A DNA stretch of 38,587 nt from Gemmatimonas sp. (GCA_011390805.1 JAABRT010000002.1:124547-163133), one strand, 5' to 3'. Numbered from the stretch's first letter, positions 27,395-36,012 are shown. Numbers and translations are program-made. Notes: generated from the sequence alone by a model not told the origin.

Positions 27395-28594
27395 GTGTCA
27401 CACATTGCTGATCAGTTGTTGCGCTTCCGCGACGAGTTTCCCATTCTCTCGCGTTCCACGTACCTGGTGTCGAACTCCCTTGGCGCCATGCCACGGTCGG
27501 TGCCTGCGGCGCTGGCGGAATACGCAACGCAGTGGGAAACACGCGGCGTGCGCGCCTGGGCCGATGGCTGGTGGGATATGCCAGTGCGCATCGGCGACTC
27601 GGTGGCACCGCTGATGGGCGCGAACGCCGGTGAAGTTGCCATGGTGCCTACGGTCACGCAGGCCATGAGTGCGGTGCTGTCGTCACTCGACTACCCCGCC
27701 GGCCGCAATCGTGTGGTCATGACGGAGCTCGATTTCCCATCCGTGCGCTACGCACTCGACGCCCTGGCTCCGCGCTTCGGCGCGGAGGTTGTTGTCGTGC
27801 CCAGCGATGATGGCATCACCATTGACCAGTCGAGGCTCCTGGAGGCGATTGACGAACGCACCCGGCTGGTGGCGGTATCGCATGTGCTCTTCAAGTCCGC
27901 CTTCATCATGAATGCGCACGCGATTGTACAGCACGCGCACCGTGCAGGCGCGGTGGTGGCCCTCGATGCGTATCACAGCGTGGGCGTGATGCCGGTAGAC
28001 GTACACGCACTGGGTGTGGACTTCATGGCGGGCGGTGTGCTGAAGTGGTTGTGCGGTGGACCGGGTGGGTCGTTTCTGTATGCGTCACCGTCGGCGAGCG
28101 AGCGGTTTGCACCGGCGCAAACCGGATGGCAGGCACACAAGACGCCATTCGCGTTTGCGCCGTCCATGGAGTACGCCCAAGGGTCGTGGCGCTGGCTTGG
28201 CGGCACACCGTCGGTGCCCGCGTTGTTTGCCGGACGCGAAGGGCCGCGGTTGGTAAACGAAGCGGGCATGCAGGCCATTCGCGACAAGAGCGTGCGTCAA
28301 ACCGGTTTGCTTATTGCACTCGCCGATGCGCGCGGTTGGCGCGTGCACGCGCCGCGCATCGCCGAAGAGCGTGGCGGAACGGTGGCGTTTGATGTGCCCA
28401 ACGGCGCCGAAGTGGCGCAGGCGTTGCTGGCGCGTGACATCGTGATTGATTACCGGCCGGGCGCCGGCATCCGTGTCGCGCCGCACTTCTACACCACCGA
28501 CGCCGAAATACATGTGGCGGTTGACGCCATTGACGAGATCCTGGCCACCGAGGCATGGCGACCGTTTGTCGGAGCCAGACGTACCGTGACCTGA
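27395..28594 (+). CDS. Kynureninase-like PLP-dependent enzyme (aminotransferase class V fold)
   Basis: A 399-residue PLP enzyme from the GTG at 27395 (SHIADQLLRFRDEFPIL); an ATG at 27314 would add 27 residues with no family character. The N-terminal pattern STYLVSNSLGAMPRSVPAAL and RAWADGWWDMPVRIGDS is that of kynureninases (NSLG, W..GW). The PLP site shows VALDAYHSVGVMPVDVHALG (cofactor Asp) and the Schiff-base Lys217 in GGVLKWLCGGPGGSFLYA. Kynureninase cleaves kynurenine to anthranilate and alanine, but related class V enzymes (cysteine desulfurase-like, isopenicillin-epimerase-like) share the fold. No other tryptophan-catabolism gene is nearby, so the substrate is uncertain. Confidence 0.8.
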   Translation: MSHIADQLLRFRDEFPILSRSTYLVSNSLGAMPRSVPAALAEYATQWETRGVRAWADGWWDMPVRIGDSVAPLMGANAGEVAMVPTVTQAMSAVLSSLDYPAGRNRVVMTELDFPSVRYALDALAPRFGAEVVVVPSDDGITIDQSRLLEAIDERTRLVAVSHVLFKSAFIMNAHAIVQHAHRAGAVVALDAYHSVGVMPVDVHALGVDFMAGGVLKWLCGGPGGSFLYASPSASERFAPAQTGWQAHKTPFAFAPSMEYAQGSWRWLGGTPSVPALFAGREGPRLVNEAGMQAIRDKSVRQTGLLIALADARGWRVHAPRIAEERGGTVAFDVPNGAEVAQALLARDIVIDYRPGAGIRVAPHFYTTDAEIHVAVDAIDEILATEAWRPFVGARRTVT

Positions 28595-28685
28595 TCACGC
28601 CCGCGCACGCCCGCACATGCCCTATGGCGTGACGCGTGACCGTGTCACAGTTTGTGGTGTCTCTTCACCTCCAACCGAATCAACC

Positions 28686-28934
28686 ATGGCCGCGCCCAAT
28701 CCAGCACCGCGCAAGCTTCGCAAGCAGTACAGCAACACGGTTTATCCGTTGGTCGTACTCCGGTTCGAAGACGGTCACGAAATCAAGATCTACCAGAACA
28801 CCGGCAAAGTGTTTGACGCATGGGCCGGAGAACGGGTGAAGATCATGGCCGTGCACGATATGGAGGCAAAGGAATGGGACCATATCGAAACGCGCACCGG
28901 TGACAAGTTCGACGACGCGTCGCCAGACGCGTAA
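28686..28934 (+). CDS. Conserved-looking 82-residue protein of unknown function
   Basis: A short charged protein starting at ATG 28686. After a basic Pro-rich head (PNPAPRKLRKQY) it has alternating strand-like segments VYPLVVLRFEDGHEIKIYQN and VKIMAVHDMEAKEWDHIETR, suggesting a small beta-rich domain, and an acidic tail (DKFDDASPDA). There is no signal peptide or membrane segment. Codon use resembles its neighbours, with GC-rich third positions, which supports a real gene. It sits between the kynureninase-like gene and psuG on the same strand. I do not recognise a family. Confidence 0.6.
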   Translation: MAAPNPAPRKLRKQYSNTVYPLVVLRFEDGHEIKIYQNTGKVFDAWAGERVKIMAVHDMEAKEWDHIETRTGDKFDDASPDA

Positions 28935-28997
28935 CGTTCTGGTGCGCAGTGCACGTGTTTGCATTGCGCTCCTGTGATTCCGGTCCTATCATCCGTC

Positions 28998-29945
28998 GTG
29001 CTCGACTCCCCGCCGCAGTTCGTGCAGGTTGCTGCACCCATTCAAACCGCGCTGTCACGCGGCGGTGCACTCGTCGCTCTCGAGAGCTCGGTTTTTGCAC
29101 AAGGGTTGGGCGTTCCGCACAATCGTGATGCCATCACGCGCATGACAGGTGCCGTTGAAGCGCGCGGCGCCACTCCTGCCATCACCGCCGTTGTTCGCGG
29201 CGTTCCGTCTGTCGGACTGGAGTCTGCCGACATGGAGCGCTTTCTGCGACGCGATGGCGTACGCAAAGTATCAGCGCGTGATGTGCCCTGGTGTATGACG
29301 GAGAAAGCCGATGGTGCCACCACCGTTGCCGCAACCATGCTGCTGGCCGCGCACGTTGGCATTGAAGTGTTTGCAACCGGTGGCATTGGTGGTGTGCATC
29401 GCGACGCGCCGTACGATGAATCAGGTGATCTGATCGAGCTGTCGCGCACGCCCATGATCGTGGTGTGCGCCGGCGCCAAGAGCATTCTTGATTTGCCGGC
29501 CACACTGGAGCGACTCGAAACCTTTGGCGTACCGGTAATCGGATACCGTACCAATACGCTGCCGGGCTTCTTCACCACCAGCACCGGATTGCCACTCGAT
29601 GCCACGGCGCAGTCGGCCGGCATGATCGCGCAAGCGTGGATTCATCACCGCAATCTGGGACGGTCCGGCGGCATGCTCGTGGTGCAGCCGCCACCGGAGC
29701 AGCAGGCGCTGCCGGCGCACGTTGTGGAAGACGCCACATCAAGCGCGCTCAGCGCCGCGCGCGCCGCAGGTGTACGCGGCGGGGCGGTGACTCCGTTTCT
29801 TCTCGCTGAGATGGAGCGTCGCACTGATGGCGCCTCGGTGCAGGCCAATCTGGCGCTCTTGCAAGCGAATGCCGATCTGGCGGCCGCTATTGCGGTTGCA
29901 CTCTCACAAATGCGCCTCGGGGAGGAAACTGAAACCGGCTCCTGA
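28998..29945 (+). CDS. psuG: Pseudouridine-5'-phosphate glycosidase
   Basis: A 315-residue cytosolic enzyme that reversibly cleaves pseudouridine 5'-phosphate to uracil and ribose 5-phosphate, the second step of pseudouridine breakdown. Family motifs are LVALESSVFAQGLGVPHNRD (catalytic Glu), KADGATTVAATMLLAAHVG, EVFATGGIGGVHRDAP (metal-binding Asp follows), VCAGAKSILDLPATLERLET (catalytic Lys) and GYRTNTLPGFFTTSTGLPL. The C-terminus VTPFLLAEMERRTDGASVQA is also typical. I prefer the GTG at 28998, but TTG 28959 and GTG 28974 are in frame and the ribosome site is weak. The partner kinase PsuK is not nearby. Confidence 0.93.
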   Translation: MLDSPPQFVQVAAPIQTALSRGGALVALESSVFAQGLGVPHNRDAITRMTGAVEARGATPAITAVVRGVPSVGLESADMERFLRRDGVRKVSARDVPWCMTEKADGATTVAATMLLAAHVGIEVFATGGIGGVHRDAPYDESGDLIELSRTPMIVVCAGAKSILDLPATLERLETFGVPVIGYRTNTLPGFFTTSTGLPLDATAQSAGMIAQAWIHHRNLGRSGGMLVVQPPPEQQALPAHVVEDATSSALSAARAAGVRGGAVTPFLLAEMERRTDGASVQANLALLQANADLAAAIAVALSQMRLGEETETGS

Positions 29946-29975
29946 TTCGTACTACTACGAAGAATGCGGGCACAC

Positions 29976-30003
29976 TGTACACCATGGTAGATTCTGGTGT
30001 ACA
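29976..30003. promoter_or_regulatory. Inverted repeat upstream of the TPR operon
   Basis: Arms TGTACACCA (29976-29984) and TGGTGTACA (29995-30003) match perfectly across a 10-bp spacer. The repeat lies 30 bp after the psuG stop and directly before a -35 box. It could be an operator or a psuG terminator hairpin; the lack of a T-run favours an operator. Confidence 0.4.
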
Positions 30004-30009
30004 ACATGG

Positions 30010-30039
30010 TTGAACTTGAGAGTTAGCGCGCGGTACTAT
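30010..30039 (+). promoter_or_regulatory. Sigma-70 promoter candidate for the TPR-TPR-M16 operon
   Basis: TTGAAC (30010-30015) and TACTAT (30034-30039) are separated by 18 bp. They lie just after the inverted repeat and 35 bp before the ATG at 30075, which GGAGGT (30059-30064) precedes. Confidence 0.4.
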
Positions 30040-30074
30040 CCGGTAACCCGTTCGCGATGGAGGTCCGACCCGTC

Positions 30075-31271
30075 ATGCCGAACCAATTCCTGAGCTCCGA
30101 AGAGTACGACGAGCGTGCCCACGCCCTCTACAACGAGGGACGGTACGATGACGCGCTCGACGTGCTGCGCGAAGGTCTGGCGCTCTACCCGAGCGCTGTT
30201 GAGCTGCACGTAGGTGTAGGCTACGCGCGTCTGGCGCGCGACGAGTTCGCCTGGGCACGTCGTGCATTTGATGAGGCTCTGGTGCTCGACCCGGAGCACG
30301 AAGACGCACTGGCCGGTTCGGGCGAACTGCTGCTCAAATTCGGCCGTGTTGATGACGCCATGCGTACCTTCGACACTACACTGGCGCTCGGCTACGAAGA
30401 CGACACCGATCTCATGTTGCAGATCGGCCGTGCGCTCTTTCGCGAGGGCTATATCGAACAGGCGCTCTCATTCTTTGAACGCGGCGTGGCACACGCCCCC
30501 GAGAATGCCGAGGCTGTGGCCTGCGTAGGCTATGCGCAGCACCGTCTGGGGCGGGACGCCGAGGCCATTGCCACCCTGCGTACTGCGCTGTCGCTCGACA
30601 ACAGTTTCGGCGAAGCACGTGTGTACCTGGCCAATCTGTTGTACGACGCCGGTGAGCTGGAGGCGGCGCTGCGCGAGTTCGAGCGCACCACGCCTGAAGA
30701 TCACTGGGATGAACTGGGCATCTGGCGCTACGTGGAGTTGCGCAAGGGCACTGGTGCGCGCGCCGACGATGCCGAAGCGCTCAAGCCCTGGGATGATCGA
30801 CTCTCCGAGATCGCCGAAGAGCCTGACGCCATTGATGAACTGCTGGCCGAAGTTGAGACGGCGTTTATCGAAAAGGAAGCGGCCGCGCACGAGCAGGCAC
30901 AGGGGCATCTTGATATGCTTGGCACGCTGCTCGACGGGCTCGCCAAGGATCGGGATCATGATTCTCCGGCCGACGAAGCGCTCGCGCTCGATGCGGCCAC
31001 GCGTCCGTCGCTGGTGTCGTCGTCACGCGAACTGACCGCCGAGGCGGAGCACCGCATCGTGCTGCAGGACGGCCGCGCCTATGATGGCACCTGGGAAGAA
31101 ATCGTGGCCGCGTTGCGCGATGCACAGGATGCCAGCCGTTCGCTCGACGAGTTCATGGCTGTGGAAGCGCGTCGGCAGTACGGTGCCACCGGTGTTCGCA
31201 TCTCCACGCGTGGACCAGAGGAGTTTCTGCGCGGCAGCGAACACGCTGGTGTGTTGCGCATCGTCAGATAG
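30075..31271 (+). CDS. Tetratricopeptide repeat protein (cytosolic)
   Basis: A 398-residue protein. The start ATG at 30075 is preceded by GGAGGT 10 bp upstream; a second ATG at 30057 lies on top of that site and is less likely. Residues ~8-225 contain about six TPRs, for example YDERAHALYNEGRYDDALDV, YARLARDEFAWARRAFDEAL, IGRALFREGYIEQALSFFER and YAQHRLGRDAEAIATLRTAL. A Glu/Asp/Ala-rich helical segment follows (~240-310, coiled-coil-like). The C-terminal ~80 residues form a separate domain with RIVLQDGRAYDGTWEEIVAA and a Gly/Arg-rich end. No signal peptide is present. TPR domains mediate protein-protein contacts; the partner is unknown, though the next two genes are tightly linked to it. Confidence 0.85.
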   Translation: MPNQFLSSEEYDERAHALYNEGRYDDALDVLREGLALYPSAVELHVGVGYARLARDEFAWARRAFDEALVLDPEHEDALAGSGELLLKFGRVDDAMRTFDTTLALGYEDDTDLMLQIGRALFREGYIEQALSFFERGVAHAPENAEAVACVGYAQHRLGRDAEAIATLRTALSLDNSFGEARVYLANLLYDAGELEAALREFERTTPEDHWDELGIWRYVELRKGTGARADDAEALKPWDDRLSEIAEEPDAIDELLAEVETAFIEKEAAAHEQAQGHLDMLGTLLDGLAKDRDHDSPADEALALDAATRPSLVSSSRELTAEAEHRIVLQDGRAYDGTWEEIVAALRDAQDASRSLDEFMAVEARRQYGATGVRISTRGPEEFLRGSEHAGVLRIVR

Positions 31272-31285
31272 TTGTTGTCGCGCGC

Positions 31286-32374
31286 GTGAACGTTTCTGCT
31301 GATCGCGCGCGCGAAGCCTGGAAGGGTGCGCAGACTGTCTTTGCAACCTGGCGTGCCGGTGCGGCTGCGCCAGCGGGCCCCCAGCCGCTCCAGGAAGCGT
31401 GGGGCGCGGTCGCCAGCGTGTTGCAAGCGCTCGCACCGGATGTCGCGGCCGGCGATGCCAAAGCTCTGGTGGGTGCCTTGCGACATGAAGGTCTCTGCAC
31501 GCTCGATGAAGCGCACTCCCTGATTGATCTGCACGCGGCCGCGATGCGCGAGACCGAGGGGCAACATGCGGTAAGCGACATGCACCGCCAGATGGTCATT
31601 CGCGCGTCGCACATTCTCGAACGTGTGCTCACGCAAGTAGACGGTTCCGTGTCGTCAGCGTCGTTGCAGGAGGAGTACAGCCGTGCCTCGGCGCGTGTAC
31701 CTGCAGCGGACATTCCGGTAGATCGCACCGCACATGCTGCGTCCGACACGGAAAGTGCACGTCGGACTTCGTCGGGCACGCCGATGGATGCACCACGCAT
31801 GCCGTCGCCCACTCCGCCGTCGAGTCGCACGGCACGCGGCACCGGCGCACTCAAATCCAGTCGGTTTGTTGTCGGGCTGGTGGTGGCATGTCTTGTGTGC
31901 GCCGGTCTGGCTGCGCTGCTGTTCGCACGCGCCATGAGCGGTGATCCGATGCAGGAAGGTATTGAGGCGTATCAGGCGGGTCAGCGTGTCGTGGCACGTC
32001 TCGCGTTTGAGCGCGCGCTCAGCGACGACCCCAGCGACGCGCGGCCGCTCATATACCTGGGCCGTCTTTCGCGTGAAGAAGGAGACCTGGCCACCGCGCG
32101 CCGATTGCTGGAGCAGGCCGTTCAGCGTGCGCCGGACAATGCGCTCACCCATCGTGAACTCGGGTCGGCACTGCTGGCCGACGGTCAGCCTGAACTCGCG
32201 CGTCGTTTTTACGTGCGTGCGCTATCCATCAATCCGAATGACCGACTCGCGCAGGGGTATCTGGGGTGCTCGTTGGCGCGCCTCGGCCGCGTTGACGAAG
32301 CGCGGCGCTGGCTCGACCGCGCCGGCCCGGGCGACTGGATGGCCTGTGCTGCACAGGCATACCCCGTTCCATAA
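31286..32374 (+). CDS. Membrane-anchored TPR protein
   Basis: A 362-residue protein from a GTG 14 bp after the previous stop. The N-terminal ~130 residues are helical and cytoplasmic (VSADRAREAWKGAQTVFATW, LIDLHAAAMRETEGQHAVSD). A Ser/Thr/Pro-rich linker follows, then one membrane helix at about 192-214 (FVVGLVVACLVCAGLAALLF). The outer part has three TPRs: GIEAYQAGQRVVARLAFERA, YLGRLSREEGDLATARRLLE and LGSALLADGQPELARRFYVR. The topology places the TPRs in the periplasm. It ends 5 bp before the M16 peptidase gene, so it may scaffold that enzyme at the membrane; this is inferred from position only. Confidence 0.82.
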   Translation: MNVSADRAREAWKGAQTVFATWRAGAAAPAGPQPLQEAWGAVASVLQALAPDVAAGDAKALVGALRHEGLCTLDEAHSLIDLHAAAMRETEGQHAVSDMHRQMVIRASHILERVLTQVDGSVSSASLQEEYSRASARVPAADIPVDRTAHAASDTESARRTSSGTPMDAPRMPSPTPPSSRTARGTGALKSSRFVVGLVVACLVCAGLAALLFARAMSGDPMQEGIEAYQAGQRVVARLAFERALSDDPSDARPLIYLGRLSREEGDLATARRLLEQAVQRAPDNALTHRELGSALLADGQPELARRFYVRALSINPNDRLAQGYLGCSLARLGRVDEARRWLDRAGPGDWMACAAQAYPVP

Positions 32375-32379
32375 GTCAC

Positions 32380-35046
32380 TTGTCACACGATTACCCATTG
32401 TCAGATCCTGCACTGCTCGTTCATGAGAACGTATCGCGCTTCGTACTCGACAACGGTCTTACTCTGTTGGTGCGCCGCGATACATCAGCACCGGTCGTGG
32501 GGCTGTATACGCACGTAAAGGCCGGTTATTTCGACGAGCCCGACGATCGCGTTGGCATTGCCCACGTACTCGAACACATGTACTTCAAGGGCACGCCAAC
32601 ACGTGGAGTGGGTGCGATTGCCCGGGAAACCAAGCTGGCCGGTGGCTGGCTGAATGCCCACACGATCTACGATCACACGGCCTATGTCGCCGTTGTACCC
32701 AGCGACGGGTTTCACGCCGCGCTGGACGTGCAGTTTGATGCGTATGCCAACAGCGTGATTGACGCCGATGAACTGGCGCGCGAGCTCGAAGTCATTGTGC
32801 AGGAGGCGCAGCGCAAGCGGGATGCGCCCGGCGCCGTCACGGTGGAATCGCTCTTCGCACTGCTGCACGACCGGCATCGCATCCGGCGTTGGCGCATCGG
32901 TGAGCCGGATCAACTGCGCACCTTCACGCGCGACATGATGCTGGACTTCTACCGCACATGGTACGTGCCGTCCAACACGGTGCTGTGCATTGTGGGCGAT
33001 GTCGAACCGTTGGCGGTGCGAGACGCGGTGCAGGCGCGCTACGGCACGCTGGCCGCTGGCACCACAACACGTGACATCGCGCCCGTCGAAGAGCAGCTGC
33101 CGGGGGTGCGCGTGCGTGATCTCACCGGTGATATCGCGCAAGCGCATGTCGCTTTCGGATGGCGCACTCCACCCGTACAGCACCCTGATGCGCCGGCACT
33201 TGAGCTGGCGGGACTTATTCTCGGGTCCGGGCGCGCCTCGCGATTCTATCGGGCGGTGCGTGAGCGGCAGTTGGCAACCGGTGTATCGGCGTACGCGTAC
33301 AGCTCCGGCAATGTGGGGGTGTTTGTCGTGCACGCCGAAACGCCTGCCGGTGCATTGAGTGATGCGGCGCTGGCCACGTGGCGCGAGTTGAATGCAGTGC
33401 GCGAGTTCGGAGTGCATGCCGAGGAGCTGGTGCGTGCGCAGCGCGTGCTTGAGGCGCGGTGGCTGCGTCGTCTCGAAACGATGGATGGGCAGGCCGCGTA
33501 TCTCGCCGAATGGGAAGCCGAAGGCGACGTCGCCATGGGGGCGGACTACTACCGGCGCCTGATGCGTGTGACCGTTGACGATGTGCAAGCCGCGTTGCGG
33601 CGCCATACGGATCCGGCGCAGGTGAGTGTGATGGTGTACCGGCCCAATGAAGCAGCGCCGCTTCCGACGGATGCTGAGTCCATGCGTGCCTGGCTGGCAT
33701 CGGTGGAAGGAGCAGGCAGCGCCGTGGCGTCAATCGAATCCGACGAGTCGATCGCTGAGAACACGCCGGGCCGGCCAACGCGATCTGCGGCCACACGTGA
33801 ACGTACCGAAGGCGACGTGCAGGTCTTCCGTACCACAGGCAACGTTCCCGTGCTGGTGCGCACACGTCGCGGTTCACCAATGGTCAACATCGGCCTCTAC
33901 CTGCGCGCAGGCGCGGCCAGTGAGCCTGCAGAGCTGGGTGGTGTCGCCCGCCTGGCGGCGCAAACCGCTCTCAAACAAACGCGTACGCGTGGTGGCGCAC
34001 AGATCGCGCTGGCCGCCGAATCACTTGGCGGGAGTATCGGCGTGAGCGCGGGGCTGGAAAGCACCGGTTGGAGCATGTCGGTGCCACTGCGGCATTTTGC
34101 TACTGCGCTCGAGCTGGTGGCTGATGTCATTCAGCAGCCGGTGTTTGCCGAGGCGGCAGTGGCAACCGAAACGCAGCTTGCCCTGGCAGAGGTGCATCGA
34201 CTGCGCGACGACATGTATCGCTGGCCCATTCGGCTGGCGTCGCGCGCGGCCTACGGAGATCACCCCTACGCGCGTTCAGTGCTCGGCGACGATGACTCGT
34301 TGCGCGCGATCACCGCCGCCGACGTACGGGCGCAACACGAACGGGCGTTGCAACGCGGCGCGTGCGTGATTGGTGTGGTGGGGGACGTTGATGCAGACGA
34401 AGCGGCGCAGCTGGTGCAGTCGCACTTCGGTGCGCTCACCTGGGCCGACGATACGTCGATTGCGCCAAGCCCGTGGCCCAACGGGGTTATCACACGCGAC
34501 GATACGCGCGACAAGCGTCAGACCGCGCTGGCCATGCTGTTTCGCGGCCCGGCTCGCGGTGATCATGACAGGTATGCGGCGCGGGTGCTTGCGGCCATTG
34601 CCAGCGGCCTGGGCGGCCGCTTTTTCGAGGAGCTGCGCGACAAACTCTCGCTGGCGTACACCGTGGCCGCGTATCCCATTGAGCGGCGCGTCAGCGGCGC
34701 CTTTGCGGCGTACATCGCCACAGCACCACACCGTGAAGATGAAGCGCGTGACGGATTGCTCAGGGAGTTTGCCAGGTTGCGCGAGTCACCCGTACTCCCC
34801 GAAGAGATTGACCGGGCGCGCCGCTACCTGATTGGCGCACACGCCATCGGGCAGCAAAGCGGTGGTGCGCAGTTGGGCGAGATGATTGACGCCTGGCTGT
34901 TTGGCGATGGTCTGCAGGAGCTGGGTGAATACGCAGCGCGCATTGCTGAAGTCACCGAGGCCGATGTTCAGGCGTTGGCTCACCGATACTTCGATCCTGC
35001 GCACCGCGTGGAAGGCGTAGTGCGCGGCACGGCGGCGGAGCAGTAG
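32380..35046 (+). CDS. M16 family zinc metallopeptidase (fused two-half form)
   Basis: An 888-residue pitrilysin/processing-peptidase-like enzyme made of two M16 units in one chain. The first unit holds the inverted zinc motif HVLEH in VGIAHVLEHMYFKGTPTRG and the distal Glu in ELARELEVIVQEAQRKRD. The second unit (~residue 490 onward) has the fold, with LYLRAGAASEPAELGGVARL in the matching place, but no HXXEH, so it is catalytically dead, as in M16B partner subunits. The C-terminal FFEELRDKLSLAYTVAAYPI is the usual M16 R/Y segment for substrate binding. It starts at a TTG 5 bp after the TPR gene. No signal peptide is evident, so it is cytosolic unless the start is wrong. Substrates are unknown. 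Confidence 0.9.
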   Translation: MSHDYPLSDPALLVHENVSRFVLDNGLTLLVRRDTSAPVVGLYTHVKAGYFDEPDDRVGIAHVLEHMYFKGTPTRGVGAIARETKLAGGWLNAHTIYDHTAYVAVVPSDGFHAALDVQFDAYANSVIDADELARELEVIVQEAQRKRDAPGAVTVESLFALLHDRHRIRRWRIGEPDQLRTFTRDMMLDFYRTWYVPSNTVLCIVGDVEPLAVRDAVQARYGTLAAGTTTRDIAPVEEQLPGVRVRDLTGDIAQAHVAFGWRTPPVQHPDAPALELAGLILGSGRASRFYRAVRERQLATGVSAYAYSSGNVGVFVVHAETPAGALSDAALATWRELNAVREFGVHAEELVRAQRVLEARWLRRLETMDGQAAYLAEWEAEGDVAMGADYYRRLMRVTVDDVQAALRRHTDPAQVSVMVYRPNEAAPLPTDAESMRAWLASVEGAGSAVASIESDESIAENTPGRPTRSAATRERTEGDVQVFRTTGNVPVLVRTRRGSPMVNIGLYLRAGAASEPAELGGVARLAAQTALKQTRTRGGAQIALAAESLGGSIGVSAGLESTGWSMSVPLRHFATALELVADVIQQPVFAEAAVATETQLALAEVHRLRDDMYRWPIRLASRAAYGDHPYARSVLGDDDSLRAITAADVRAQHERALQRGACVIGVVGDVDADEAAQLVQSHFGALTWADDTSIAPSPWPNGVITRDDTRDKRQTALAMLFRGPARGDHDRYAARVLAAIASGLGGRFFEELRDKLSLAYTVAAYPIERRVSGAFAAYIATAPHREDEARDGLLREFARLRESPVLPEEIDRARRYLIGAHAIGQQSGGAQLGEMIDAWLFGDGLQELGEYAARIAEVTEADVQALAHRYFDPAHRVEGVVRGTAAEQ

Positions 35047-35049
35047 TCG

Positions 35050-35412
35050 CTATCCGCGCAACAGGCGTTCGGCTCGCACTTCTCCCGGTGCGAGCCGGCG
35101 GGTCAGCACGTCGAACGCAGGTATCAGGTCGTATTTCACGGGTGCCATCAGGTCTACAAGAATCACGGCACGCGACGGCACCGTGTGAAGCGCCGCGTGT
35201 CCGCCTTCGAGCAACAACATGGCGTCCACGCCAAGCGGTCCACTGGTTCGCACCAGGGGTGCGCCTAACGCATGCAGGCCGGCCGCACCCGCCGCGGCTA
35301 CCAGCACGCCTCCCAGCCGGACGCTGTCGCCCAGCAGTTCATCCGGTACCGCGGTGAACTCGGCCACAAGATGTGCGTGCGACGCGGTGGAAAAAGTGGA
35401 CGACGTGGTCAT
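35050..35412 (-). CDS. SpeD-like (S-adenosylmethionine decarboxylase fold) protein lacking the processing serine
   Basis: A 120-residue protein from the ATG at 35412. It aligns over its whole length with the bacterial AdoMet decarboxylase proenzyme: AHLVAEFTAVPDELLGDSVR at the start, PLGVDAMLLLEGGHAALHTV in the middle, LVDLMAPVKYDLIPAFDVL and a closing LLRG. In active SpeD the ESH triplet supplies the Ser that self-cleaves to the pyruvoyl cofactor; here the columns read GGH, with Gly71 in place of Ser. The catalytic Cys of FTCG is Pro91. His76 (the IHT His) remains. It therefore cannot form a pyruvoyl group by the known route and is probably a pseudoenzyme or has a new role. It is convergent with the M16 gene (3-bp gap) and divergent from the phosphatidyltransferase. 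Confidence 0.7.
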   Translation of the reverse strand: MTTSSTFSTASHAHLVAEFTAVPDELLGDSVRLGGVLVAAAGAAGLHALGAPLVRTSGPLGVDAMLLLEGGHAALHTVPSRAVILVDLMAPVKYDLIPAFDVLTRRLAPGEVRAERLLRG

Positions 35413-35478
35413 GGGCGGCACGTTAACTCAGGGCAACCACTGCTGGCACCCCGGGCCCGTGTTCGGGTAGTTTGCAAT

Positions 35479-36006
35479 ATGGAGCGCAGCGAAGCCTACC
35501 TGAATGCACCAAACATTGTATCCGGCTCGCGCGTCCTCTTCGCTGTCGCGTTTGTCGCAGTGGAGACGACGCCACTGCGCGTGGCGTTGTTGCTCGTGGC
35601 AACATTCAGCGATTTTCTTGACGGCTGGCTGGCCCGTCGCGCACATACGACGTCACGCTTTGGAGCGCTGCTCGACCCCGTTGCGGACCGGTTATTTGTC
35701 ATGGCGGTTGTGTTCACCTTTCTGGCCGAAGGGCAACTGTCTGCGTGGCACGCAATTGCGCTGCTGTTTCGCGACGTGATGAGCCTGATCGGGTGGTTTG
35801 TTGCGCGCAATGTTGCATGGCTGCGCTCCATTCCGTTTCGCGCCCGCAAAGCCGGCAAGCTGGTAACCGTGCTGCAGTTTGCCGCGCTGCTGAGCGTGCT
35901 GCTGTACCCGCGTGCCGTAAACCCGCTGGTGGGTTTGGCGTTTGCCATTGGCGTGGTGGCAACAGTTGACTACACGCTCATGCTCTGGCGCGAGCGCACG
36001 GCGTGA
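35479..36006 (+). CDS. CDP-alcohol phosphatidyltransferase (PgsA-like)
   Basis: A 175-residue integral membrane enzyme. The full catalytic signature D(x2)DG(x2)AR(x8)G(x3)D(x3)D is present across FSDFLDGWLARRAHTTSRFG and ALLDPVADR. The remainder is hydrophobic helices (NIVSGSRVLFAVAFVAVE, HAIALLFRDVMSLIGWFVAR, LVGLAFAIGVVATVDYTLML). Such enzymes transfer a phosphatidyl group from CDP-diacylglycerol to an alcohol; the short length and NIVSGSR opening fit phosphatidylglycerophosphate or cardiolipin synthase-type members. The acceptor is inferred from overall similarity only. The start at ATG 35479 puts the family opening at the N-terminus. A strong terminator follows 6 bp after the stop. Confidence 0.88.
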   Translation: MERSEAYLNAPNIVSGSRVLFAVAFVAVETTPLRVALLLVATFSDFLDGWLARRAHTTSRFGALLDPVADRLFVMAVVFTFLAEGQLSAWHAIALLFRDVMSLIGWFVARNVAWLRSIPFRARKAGKLVTVLQFAALLSVLLYPRAVNPLVGLAFAIGVVATVDYTLMLWRERTA

Positions 36007-36012
36007 CAAAAC

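Noticed and set aside
32485..33606. 373-residue open frame antisense to the M16 peptidase
   Set aside because: Covers the conserved zinc-site region of the real gene and has no recognisable domain.
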